Of a stretch of DNA of 64,000 nt, positions 32,805 through 39,911 are shown in pieces. A program made the translations under genes and the position numbers. The notes under the pieces were generated by a model. That model saw only the letters and a program-made list of their open reading frames with translations, did no database searches and was not told the origin of the DNA. Position 1 is the first letter of the stretch. Every line of letters starts with the position of its first letter. The stretch is from Gemmatimonadota bacterium (GTDB lineage: Bacteria > Gemmatimonadota > Gemmatimonadetes > Gemmatimonadales > Gemmatimonadaceae): assembly GCA_028287235.1 (NCBI GenBank), contig JAQBQB010000026.1, positions 124,001 through 188,000 on the forward strand. Direction: 5' to 3'.

Positions 32805-33511
32805 GCTCCGACGCGCCCGTCGTTTCATTCACCGTCGATCTCGAGCCGGACTGTCCGCCGTTCCTGCGCGGCTTTCGCGGCGTGGAGCATGGATTGCCCG
32901 CGCTCCTCGATCTGCTTGGTGAATCAGGCGTGCCGGCGACGTTCTTCACGACGGGCGACGTGGCGCGGCGCTATCCACGCGCCGTGGAGCGCGTGGTGTC
33001 GGAAGGCCACGAGCTCGCGTGTCACGGCATGACGCACACGGCGTTCACATCGCTTGGGCGCGCCGAAGCCGAGGCCGAGATCGTGGAGAGTGTGGCAATT
33101 CTTCGGCGTTTTGGCCCGGTGACGTCGTTTCGTGCGCCGTACTTGCGTTTCCCCGAGGCGTACGTCGATTTGCTCGAGCGATCGGGCTTCGAGCGCGACT
33201 CGTCGCAGGCGAAGTACAAGGCGGCCTACTATCGGAAGCGGCGGCCGAGCACGCTGCGCCGAATTCCGGCGTCCGTGACCTCGTCGGTGCTGCGCCTGCC
33301 GTCACCGATCCGCCGCGCGTACCTCGCGGCGGTGTCGAGTCCCGTCGTGTTGTTCGTACACCCGTGGGAGTTCGTCGATCTTCGCAAGGAGAAGCTGCGG
33401 TGGGACTGCCGGTTCAAAACGGGCGACGTGGCGCTGACCTGCGTGAAGAGCATGTTGGACGGGTACGCGGACCAGGGGGCGACGTTCGTTCGGATGCGGG
33501 AGATGGTGTGA
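32801..33511 (+). CDS. Polysaccharide deacetylase (NodB-like)
   Basis: A 236-residue carbohydrate esterase family 4 type protein. The catalytic-base motif is TVDLEPD, the metal motif is H-x3-H (CHGMTHTAF), and the arginine motif is FRAPYLRFP. LFVHPWEF supplies the late His. No signal peptide is seen, so it may act in the cytoplasm on a lipid-linked sugar, as in the PuuE/DUF3473-like group found in EPS loci. Starts at GTG inside the Wzi-like stop; its own stop overlaps the next start. A role in trimming N-acetyl groups from the polymer or glycolipid is inferred. Confidence 0.85.
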   Translation: MSSDAPVVSFTVDLEPDCPPFLRGFRGVEHGLPALLDLLGESGVPATFFTTGDVARRYPRAVERVVSEGHELACHGMTHTAFTSLGRAEAEAEIVESVAILRRFGPVTSFRAPYLRFPEAYVDLLERSGFERDSSQAKYKAAYYRKRRPSTLRRIPASVTSSVLRLPSPIRRAYLAAVSSPVVLFVHPWEFVDLRKEKLRWDCRFKTGDVALTCVKSMLDGYADQGATFVRMREMV

Positions 33512-34554
33512 CGAATCGTCACCCCGAGGATTGTCACGCCGAGGATTGTCACGCCGAGGATTGTCACACCGAAGATTGTCATCCTGAGCGCAGCGAAGGA
33601 TCTGCCGTACCGGCCGCGACGCCTGCGACAGCTGCACCGAGAGAAATGTCCCTCGTCGCTGCGCTCCCTCGGAATGACAAAATAGTCCGGCTCGCAGTCT
33701 TCGCCGCGGTCACGGTGGCGATCATCGTCGCCGCGAGGCGGCTCGACTGGCCCCGTGCCATTCAACTCCTCGCGACAGCGCGTCCCGCCTGGCTACTCGT
33801 CGCGGTCCTGAGCAATACGATAATACTCATTTGCTGGGCGCTGTTCTGGCGTGCGCTGCGACCGCGCGGTGAAGGGCCAGTGAGCTACGGCCGGATGTTC
33901 GAGATCGTGTCCGCGTCGTCATCGCTCATGAACACGGTACCGTTCGGCGGTGGCCACGCCTCGAGCGTCGTACTGCTGGCCACGCACGGCAATATCACGC
34001 AGCGCGGCGCGGTATCTGTCTTCGCTCTCGATCAACTCGGCGAGGGTGTGACGAAGGTCAGCCTCTTTCTCCTCGTCGGGTTCCTGGTTCCACTTCCGAC
34101 GTGGATGCGGGCAGGAACGATCAGCGCAGCGCTCGCCGTAGGGATCCTGTTCATCGTGTTGATGGTCGCGTCGCGGTGGGCAAGTGAGCTCGCGATACTC
34201 AAGAGCTGGCGGCGCTCGGCGACCGCATTGGTGAGCGTGGTGGGCATGAAATTGTTTCAGGCGCTCGCCATCGCCGCGGTGCAACACGCGTTCGGCGTCG
34301 ATCTGTCGGCGGGTGCCACGATGTTGGTATTTGCGGCGGTGATTCTCGGAACCATGGTGCCGCTCGCGCCGGGCAATCTCGGGACATATGAAGCCAGCGC
34401 GTTTCTCGCGTACCGATATCTTGGAATCGCACCGGAGCAGGCATTGAGCCTCGCCATCATGCAGCACGCGTGCTTCATGCTGCCGTCGGTGGGAATCGGC
34501 TACGTCTTTCTTTCACGTCACACGCTGCTGCGCAGGGCAATCGCCTCGCGGTAG
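33508..34554 (+). CDS. Flippase-like integral membrane protein (UPF0104 / LPG synthase TM family)
   Basis: A 348-residue protein with about eight transmembrane helices. The family signatures are SLMNTVPFGGGHASSVVLL and PLAPGNLGTYEASAFLAYRYLGI (the P-G-x-x-G-x-x-E motif). Relatives include the membrane half of lysylphosphatidylglycerol synthase and hopanoid/glycolipid-associated proteins in EPS loci. Residues 4-57 are made by short genomic repeats: HPEDCHAEDCHAEDCHTEDC is a run of 15-base units. The GTG start overlaps the deacetylase stop, but translation could also begin at ATG 33646 (MSLVAALPRND), within the end of the array. The C-terminal 12 codons overlap the convergent GT4 gene. Confidence 0.78.
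   Translation: MTNRHPEDCHAEDCHAEDCHTEDCHPERSEGSAVPAATPATAAPREMSLVAALPRNDKIVRLAVFAAVTVAIIVAARRLDWPRAIQLLATARPAWLLVAVLSNTIILICWALFWRALRPRGEGPVSYGRMFEIVSASSSLMNTVPFGGGHASSVVLLATHGNITQRGAVSVFALDQLGEGVTKVSLFLLVGFLVPLPTWMRAGTISAALAVGILFIVLMVASRWASELAILKSWRRSATALVSVVGMKLFQALAIAAVQHAFGVDLSAGATMLVFAAVILGTMVPLAPGNLGTYEASAFLAYRYLGIAPEQALSLAIMQHACFMLPSVGIGYVFLSRHTLLRRAIASR
33518..33678. repeat. Short repeats at the flippase N-terminus
   Basis: Four 15-base units of gtcacgccgaggatt type, then one gtcatcctgagcgcagcgaa copy and, about 50 bases on, an inverted half copy (gtcgctgcgctccctcggaa). The 15-base period keeps frame. Confidence 0.88.
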
Positions 34555-35627
34555 AGCGTGAGGTGCCGTTCGATGACGTGCGGCCAATCGAAAGGCGGCG
34601 TCGATTCGCGATTGTTGCGCGCGATGCTGCGGCGAAGGTCCGCGTCGCGCACCAAGGTGGCTACCTGCTCCGCAAGCTCGGCGTCGGAGCGTGCGAGCAT
34701 GCCCTCGCGCCGATGACCGATCCATTCGGCGATGCCCGATGCAGCCATGGCGACTACAGGAAGCCCGACGCACCGCGCTTCCAGCGCCGCGAGACCGAAC
34801 GACTCGCGCACGGTCGGCAACACGAAGACGTCACTCTCGGCGAGCATCGTGCGAATCTCCTCGCGTGTGCAGTGACCCAACAGCTCGATCCGATCGCCGA
34901 GCCCGGCACGCGCAATCGCGGCGGCGAGTGCGGGGCGTTGTGGTCCATCCCCGACAATACGCAGAGAAGCGGGTGGCGCATGTTCGAACTCTGACGCGAG
35001 TCGCCGCATCATGTCGACGAGCGCGAGCGGACGTTTTTTTGGGTTCAACCGCATGACGCTGATGAGCCGTACATCGCCGCCGTGCCGTACGGGCGGAACG
35101 CGCCAGAACTCGACGTCGATGCCGTTGGGAATCACGGTCATCTCGCGCCCACCGGCAATCGGCCGCACGTCGCGCGCGACCCGTTCGCTCACGGCGGAAA
35201 AGCGCGCGCGCCATCGCGACGTTCCAAATGCGAGATCCGCCGCGCGCGCGAACAACGGCGTTTGCGGCACCACCGAGTGGAACGTGAGCGCCGTAGGAAT
35301 CTTGCGCAGCTGCGCCTGGTGAGCGCCGCCGAGTGCGGCGGGAGACACGATGCTCACGTGACAGTGAGCGACGTCCACGCGTTCCTCGGCCAGAACGGTG
35401 CCGATGGCGCGCACACCGCCGGGGGTCGTGAGAAATCCAAAAACTGGAGCGAGCGGGGCGTGTATGCGGCGAACGCGAATGCCGTCGACGAGGTCAGGAC
35501 CCGGAGTCGGGGTAATGACGACCACCTCGTGTCCGGCCGCGACGAGCTGGGCGGCGAGATTCTGGAGGTGCAGCTCGATCCCGCCGACGCGCGGATGGTA
35601 CCAGTCGCAGACGAGCGCGACCTTCAT
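34518..35627 (-). CDS. Glycosyltransferase family 4 (GT-B)
   Basis: A 369-residue retaining glycosyltransferase. The N-terminal acceptor domain begins VALVCDWYHPRVGGIELHL with the G-G-I-E motif. The donor domain has VMRLNPKKRPLALVDMM, LRIVGDGPQRPAL and the E-x7-E motif in RESFGLAALEA near residue 275. GDP- or UDP-sugar donors are usual. It begins three bases after the serine palmitoyltransferase stop on the same strand, so it is the third gene of that operon; glycosylation of a ceramide is the simplest inference. Its end overlaps the flippase gene by 37 bases, convergently. Confidence 0.88.
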   Translation of the reverse strand: MKVALVCDWYHPRVGGIELHLQNLAAQLVAAGHEVVVITPTPGPDLVDGIRVRRIHAPLAPVFGFLTTPGGVRAIGTVLAEERVDVAHCHVSIVSPAALGGAHQAQLRKIPTALTFHSVVPQTPLFARAADLAFGTSRWRARFSAVSERVARDVRPIAGGREMTVIPNGIDVEFWRVPPVRHGGDVRLISVMRLNPKKRPLALVDMMRRLASEFEHAPPASLRIVGDGPQRPALAAAIARAGLGDRIELLGHCTREEIRTMLAESDVFVLPTVRESFGLAALEARCVGLPVVAMAASGIAEWIGHRREGMLARSDAELAEQVATLVRDADLRRSIARNNRESTPPFDWPHVIERHLTLYREAIALRSSV

Positions 35628-35630
35628 CGA

Positions 35631-36845
35631 CTACAATGTCGGGACGGAAGATTCCTCTCTCGCGTCGTTCGCTCGGAAGGACATCGCAATTCGCTCGAAG
35701 GCGCTCAGCACGCGATCGATCTGATCCTCCGTATGCTCCGCCGACATCGACACGCGAAGGCGGCACGACGTCGCAGGAACGGCAGGCGGGACGATCGGGT
35801 GGGTGAAGACTCCTTCGTCGAACAGCGCGCGCCACAGCTGCAGCGTGCGACCGAGCTCTCCGATCACCACGGGGATAATCGGCGTCTCGGCCGTGCCCAC
35901 ATCGAAACCAAGCGAGCGAATGCCGGCGGCAACGCGCCGTGTGTTCTCCCACAGCCTGGCGCGGCGCTCCGGTTCGTCGCGCATCACGTCGAGTGCGGCG
36001 AGCACTCCGGCAACCGACGCGGGCGGCATGCTCGCCGTGAAGATCAACGCCCGACTGTGGTGGCGCATCCAGTTGATGACCGATTCCGGGCCGGCGATCA
36101 CGCCACCCACTGACGCGAGCGACTTGGAGAACGTGCCCATGATCAGGTCGACCTGATCCGACACCCCGAAATGCTCGGCCGTGCCCGCACCGGTTGCGCC
36201 GAACACGCCAACGGCGTGCGCTTCATCGACGAGAATTGCGGCGCCGTGCTGCTTGGCGGCGGCGATGAGGCGCGGCAGCGCGGCGACCGTGCCTTCCATC
36301 GAGAACACGCCGTCGGTGACGACCAATTTCCCGCCGGCCTTCGGCACGGACGCGAGCTGTCGCGACAGCGACTCGGCGTCGTCATGCGGATAGCGGTGCA
36401 GCTGGCCGTACGACAGCCGCGCACCGTCCACGATCGACGCATGGTCGAGCCGGTCGAGAAAGACGTGGTCTTCGCGCCCAACGAGCGAGGCGATCGCGCC
36501 GAGGTTGGCTTGGTAGCCCGTGGTGAAGACGAGCGCCGCCTCTTTCTTGAACAGCTGCGCGAGGCGCGCCTCGAGCTCGTCGTGCAGGCTGAGCGTTCCG
36601 TTCAGCAGCCGGCTACCCGTGGATCCGCTGCCGAAACGCGACAGCGCCGCGCGCGCCGCTTCGAGAACGCGCGGGTGGTGAGTGAGACCGAGGTAGTTGT
36701 TCGATCCGACCATCACCTTCCACTCGCCGCCGATCCGCGCTTCAGTCGCCGTCGATTCCTCGATCGGCACGAAGTACGGATAGATGCCCGCGGCCTTTGT
36801 CTCATGCGCGAGCGTGTAGTCGGCGCACTTCTTGAAAATACTCAT
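35631..36845 (-). CDS. spt: Serine palmitoyltransferase-like alpha-oxoamine synthase
   Basis: A 404-residue PLP enzyme. Lys241 lies in MGTFSKSLASVGG and PLP contacts are DEAHAVGV and the DHASIVDGARLSYG His. Segments such as GIYPYFVPIEE, GSNNYLGLT, GSRLLNGTLSLHDELE, SMEGTVAALP and GVFTHPIVPPAVPA follow bacterial serine palmitoyltransferase (as I recall the Sphingobacterium enzyme) more closely than BioF or KBL. SPT condenses serine with an acyl-CoA to 3-ketosphinganine, the first step of sphingolipid synthesis. Flanked by a long GNAT acyltransferase gene seven bases upstream and a GT4 three bases downstream. Start ATG at MSIFKKC; a repeat precedes it. Confidence 0.85.
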   Translation of the reverse strand: MSIFKKCADYTLAHETKAAGIYPYFVPIEESTATEARIGGEWKVMVGSNNYLGLTHHPRVLEAARAALSRFGSGSTGSRLLNGTLSLHDELEARLAQLFKKEAALVFTTGYQANLGAIASLVGREDHVFLDRLDHASIVDGARLSYGQLHRYPHDDAESLSRQLASVPKAGGKLVVTDGVFSMEGTVAALPRLIAAAKQHGAAILVDEAHAVGVFGATGAGTAEHFGVSDQVDLIMGTFSKSLASVGGVIAGPESVINWMRHHSRALIFTASMPPASVAGVLAALDVMRDEPERRARLWENTRRVAAGIRSLGFDVGTAETPIIPVVIGELGRTLQLWRALFDEGVFTHPIVPPAVPATSCRLRVSMSAEHTEDQIDRVLSAFERIAMSFRANDAREESSVPTL

Positions 36846-36851
36846 AGGATT

Positions 36852-36926
36852 GTCATTCTGAGCGAAGCGAAGAATCGCTCTGAACCGCGGAGCGATCCTT
36901 CGGTCGCTTCGCTCCCTCAGGATGAC
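36852..36926. repeat. REPIN-like hairpin between GNAT core and spt
   Basis: One complete inward-facing pair: gtcattctgagcgaagcgaa, spacer, then gatccttcggtcgcttcgct and ccctcaggatgac. It supplies the last 24 codons of the GNAT gene and most of the spacer to spt. Confidence 0.9.
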
Positions 36927-38061
36927 ATATGACGCGGTCGTAGATGCGCCAGCGTCGGTACTCCTTGGCACCCATCGACTCGAGCGGGCGGGTCAATCTG
37001 TCGTTGTCCTCGAGAATCCAGCTGGCCTCGGCCCCCACACCATTGAAATCTTTGCCGCGGCGAAACATCTCGTGCGCGAACAGCGCGAAGATACCGCGAC
37101 TGCGGTACTCGGGCTTGGCGCCGAGGATCATGATGCGGCCGCTCTTGATGCGCGACTTGGCTGCGAGCAGCTTGAAGATGCCCGTCGGCAGGAGACGGCC
37201 GTTGCCGATCGCCTTGAACGCGTGATGAAAGTCGGGCACGATGATCATGAACCCCGCCGGCTTGCCGTCGACTTCCGCCATGAACGTGAACTGCGGCCAG
37301 ACGATGTACTTGAGCACTTTCGCTTCATGCAAGAAACTATCGTGTGACATCGGAAAGAAGCCCCAGTTCTTTTCCCACGCCTCGTTATAGATCTCCCAGC
37401 AGCGCTCGACTTCCTTGTCGAATTCCTTCAGGTTGAGATCGCGAAATATGAGCGTGTGGCCCTGCATCGCCCGCTCGGCGAGCACGCGGTTCCGCTCGGG
37501 CATCTCGAACGCCCGATCGCCCTGCATTGGGAAAAAGTAGGCGAGGAGGTCTTTGGCTTTCGTGAATCCGGACGACTCGACGAGGGTCCCGTAATAACGC
37601 GGGTTCCAGGTCGTCATGATCATGGGGTGCCACCGGAAGCCGCGCACGAGCAGACCACACTCGTGGTTTGTCGATGGATTCGTCGGGCCGCGCATGGTGT
37701 CGAGACCGCGATCGGCAAGCCATCTTTCGGCTGCCGAGAAAAGCGCGTCGGCGGCTTCCTGGTCTTCCTTACATTCGAAAAAGCCGAAGAAACCCACTTT
37801 GTCGTTGTGGAAGGCATTGTGGGCGCGGTTTTCGATGGCCGCGATTCGGCCAACGGGCTTGCCGTCTCTCAAAGCGAGGAAGAGCTGACGTTTGGCCTCA
37901 CGCCAGAACGGATTCGCTTTCGTATCCAGCGCGTCACGCACCGCGATGCGAAGCGGCGGAACCCACTGTGGATGATCGGCGGGGTTATAGATCCTCCACG
38001 GCAGATCGATAAACCGGCGCAAATCGCGCGAAGACTCGACAGGAATGATTTCGACGGACAC
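36853..38061 (-). CDS. Long GNAT-fold N-acyltransferase (possible ceramide synthase)
   Basis: About 402 residues. The N-terminal IIPVESSRDLRRFIDLPWRIYN, WVPPL and NPFWREAKRQLFLAL, the centre GFFGFFECKEDQEAADALF, RGLDTMRGPTNPSTNHECGLL, and the C-terminal acetyl-CoA-type segment IMILGAKPEYRSRGIFALFAHEMF place it in a GNAT-like family of about 380 residues. Bacterial ceramide synthase (bCerS) is also GNAT-like, and this gene precedes spt by seven bases, so acylation of the sphingoid base is a reasonable inference. I take GTG at VSVEIIP as start; it overlaps the divergent PAP2 start by 17 bases. The last 24 residues (CHPEGAKRPKDRS type) come from a genomic repeat. Confidence 0.72.
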   Translation of the reverse strand: MSVEIIPVESSRDLRRFIDLPWRIYNPADHPQWVPPLRIAVRDALDTKANPFWREAKRQLFLALRDGKPVGRIAAIENRAHNAFHNDKVGFFGFFECKEDQEAADALFSAAERWLADRGLDTMRGPTNPSTNHECGLLVRGFRWHPMIMTTWNPRYYGTLVESSGFTKAKDLLAYFFPMQGDRAFEMPERNRVLAERAMQGHTLIFRDLNLKEFDKEVERCWEIYNEAWEKNWGFFPMSHDSFLHEAKVLKYIVWPQFTFMAEVDGKPAGFMIIVPDFHHAFKAIGNGRLLPTGIFKLLAAKSRIKSGRIMILGAKPEYRSRGIFALFAHEMFRRGKDFNGVGAEASWILEDNDRLTRPLESMGAKEYRRWRIYDRVICHPEGAKRPKDRSAVQSDSSLRSE

Positions 38062-39091
38062 GAGTGCCAATGTAATCCAAGGTGTGCTGCCGCCGCAGGA
38101 TCGGGCGGGGCGCCGGCCCGCGTGGGGCGAGCCCCGGGCCGTGGCGTTGGTGTGGTTGGCCGTGTATTTGGTCGGAACGGGTGTGATCCTGGTCACCGGG
38201 GGACGCTGGGGATTGGTCGCTGTGCACGGGGCGCTGTTGGTCGGGATTGCTGGCATCCTGAGGGAGCCTCGCCACTCCGATGTCATCCTGAGGGAGCGTA
38301 GCGACCATGTCATCCTGAGGGAGCGTAGCGACCGAAGGATCGGTGTCCACGGAAAGCGATCCTTCGCTGCGCTCAGGATGACCGGCGGCGGGGGAAAGCG
38401 ATCCTTCGCTGCGCTCAGGATGACCGGCGGCGACCTGCTGCCGCTCTTCGCCGCCCCGCTGCTCTACGGCGAGATCCCGGCGCTGATCGCCTCGGTGGGG
38501 AGCACGTATCACGATGTCACGATCCAGCGCTGGGAGCTGGCGCTGTTCGGGAGCCAGCCGGCCCATACACTCGCCGCGCGACTGCCATTCTTGCCGCTCA
38601 GCGAGCTGCTGCACGCCGGCTATCTGGCGTACTATGGCGTCATCTTCCTCCCGCCGCTGCTGCTGCTCGCGAACGGCCGGCGGCGCGCCTTTGCGGAAAC
38701 GGTGTTGGCGCTGACCGTGACCTGCACGCTGTGCTGGGTCATTTTTGTAGCCATGCCGGTGGAAGGACCGCGTTATCGCTTCAACGCGCCTCCGGATGTC
38801 CCCGACGGGCCGGTCCGGCGGCTCGTCGTCGGCCTTCTGGCCGCCGGGTCGTCACGCGGAGCGGCGTTCCCATCGTCGCACATGGCGGTGAGCGTTGCAA
38901 TGGCCGTGACCGCCCTGCGCTGGCAGCGTCGTATGGGTTGGGCGGTGGCGGTCATCGCCGTCTCAATCGGATTCGGAGCCGTCTACGGTGGTTTTCACTA
39001 CGGAGTGGATATGATCGCGGGTGCTGGATTGGGCGCGGTGACGTCGCTCGGCGTCATCGCCGCCTTCAAGAATGGCGCGGCCGCCGAATGA
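38045..39091 (+). CDS. PAP2-family membrane phosphatase
   Basis: A 348-residue membrane protein with about six helices. Phosphatase motifs of the PAP2 superfamily are present in relaxed form: MPVEGPRYRF, PSSHMAVSVAM (P-S-x-H) and YGGFHYGVDMIAG (H-x3-D). The family dephosphorylates lipid phosphates or undecaprenyl diphosphate, or in inositol-phosphoceramide-type enzymes transfers headgroups, which would suit the spt operon next door. Residues about 70-127, in the loop after the second helix, are repeat-encoded (VILRERSD, SFAALRMTGG). The ATG used overlaps the GNAT start on the other strand; later GTG starts are possible. The stop overlaps the next start. Confidence 0.78.
   Translation: MISTDTSANVIQGVLPPQDRAGRRPAWGEPRAVALVWLAVYLVGTGVILVTGGRWGLVAVHGALLVGIAGILREPRHSDVILRERSDHVILRERSDRRIGVHGKRSFAALRMTGGGGKRSFAALRMTGGDLLPLFAAPLLYGEIPALIASVGSTYHDVTIQRWELALFGSQPAHTLAARLPFLPLSELLHAGYLAYYGVIFLPPLLLLANGRRRAFAETVLALTVTCTLCWVIFVAMPVEGPRYRFNAPPDVPDGPVRRLVVGLLAAGSSRGAAFPSSHMAVSVAMAVTALRWQRRMGWAVAVIAVSIGFGAVYGGFHYGVDMIAGAGLGAVTSLGVIAAFKNGAAAE
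38252..38424. repeat. REPIN-like array inside the PAP2 gene
   Basis: Left: three copies of gtcatcctgagggagcgtag type (the first degenerate), 27-28 bases apart. Centre: cgaaggatcggtgtccacgg. Right: two inverted copies in a 42-base period ending gctcaggatgacc. The frame stays open through the whole array. Confidence 0.92.
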
Positions 39092-39828
39092 GTGTCGTCT
39101 CGCGTGTCCGACAGCTGCTGCCGCCGCGCTTTCAGCCGGTCGTTCGCTTTCAATACGAGCGCTGGCGGGGATTGCTCGAGCGTGAGCTACCGCTCTTTTG
39201 CGAGATGGTTCGACCGAACGACGTCGTCGTCGACGTCGGGGCGAACGTCGGCATCTACATGCATGCGCTCGCCAAGCGCGGCGCCGTGGTGGAAGCGTTC
39301 GAACCGCAGCCGTGGTGCGTCAATGTGTTGCGGGCCTACGCAGCGGCGAATTCTCGCGTTCATGTCCACGCCGCGGCGCTCGGTGCCGGCGACGCCCGCG
39401 CGGGGTTGCGGGTGCCCATCGTCGACGGTCGCCCGCTCCGGGGTTCGGCGAGTCTCGTCGACGCGGACCGCCAAGGACCGTCGGAAACGATCGACGTCGA
39501 AGTCCGTATGCTCGATTCGTACGGGTTCGATCGCGTACGGGCGATGAAGATCGACGTGGAAGGGGCCGAGATTGGCGTGATCCGCGGCGCCGCGGCCACG
39601 ATCGAGCGAGCGCGTCCGCTGCTGCTCGTCGAGATCGAGCAACGGCATCACGCAGGGCCGATCGGCGAGGTGTTCCGGGAGATCGAAGCGATGGGATACC
39701 GTGGCGAGTTTCTTCTGCCGGGGAAAGGCTGGCGGCCGATCGCCGAATTCCGTGCGGAGGTACACCAGCGGCTGAACGAGCTAGGTGACGGCGTGTACAT
39801 CAATAACTTCTTGTTTAGGGCTTCGTGA
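39088..39828 (+). CDS. FkbM-family methyltransferase
   Basis: A 246-residue methyltransferase of FkbM type. It shows VVVDVGANVGIYMHALA, EAFEPQPWCVNVLRAYA, VHVHAAALGAGDAR, IDVEVRMLDSYGFDRVRAMKIDVEGAE (the K-I-D-V-E-G-x-E signature), then LLLVEIEQRH. FkbM enzymes O-methylate sugars or polyketides. Translationally coupled to the PAP2 gene by an ATGA overlap. Two half copies of the short repeat sit directly after the stop (39830-39855). Confidence 0.88.
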   Translation: MSVVSRVRQLLPPRFQPVVRFQYERWRGLLERELPLFCEMVRPNDVVVDVGANVGIYMHALAKRGAVVEAFEPQPWCVNVLRAYAAANSRVHVHAAALGAGDARAGLRVPIVDGRPLRGSASLVDADRQGPSETIDVEVRMLDSYGFDRVRAMKIDVEGAEIGVIRGAAATIERARPLLLVEIEQRHHAGPIGEVFREIEAMGYRGEFLLPGKGWRPIAEFRAEVHQRLNELGDGVYINNFLFRAS

Positions 39829-39911
39829 CAGGATGACAAGACCCTCCGGATGACAAACACCACGCCGGCTGCCATTATTCGTTGCTCGTCTTTCTTCTCC
39901 GACTGATCTTC

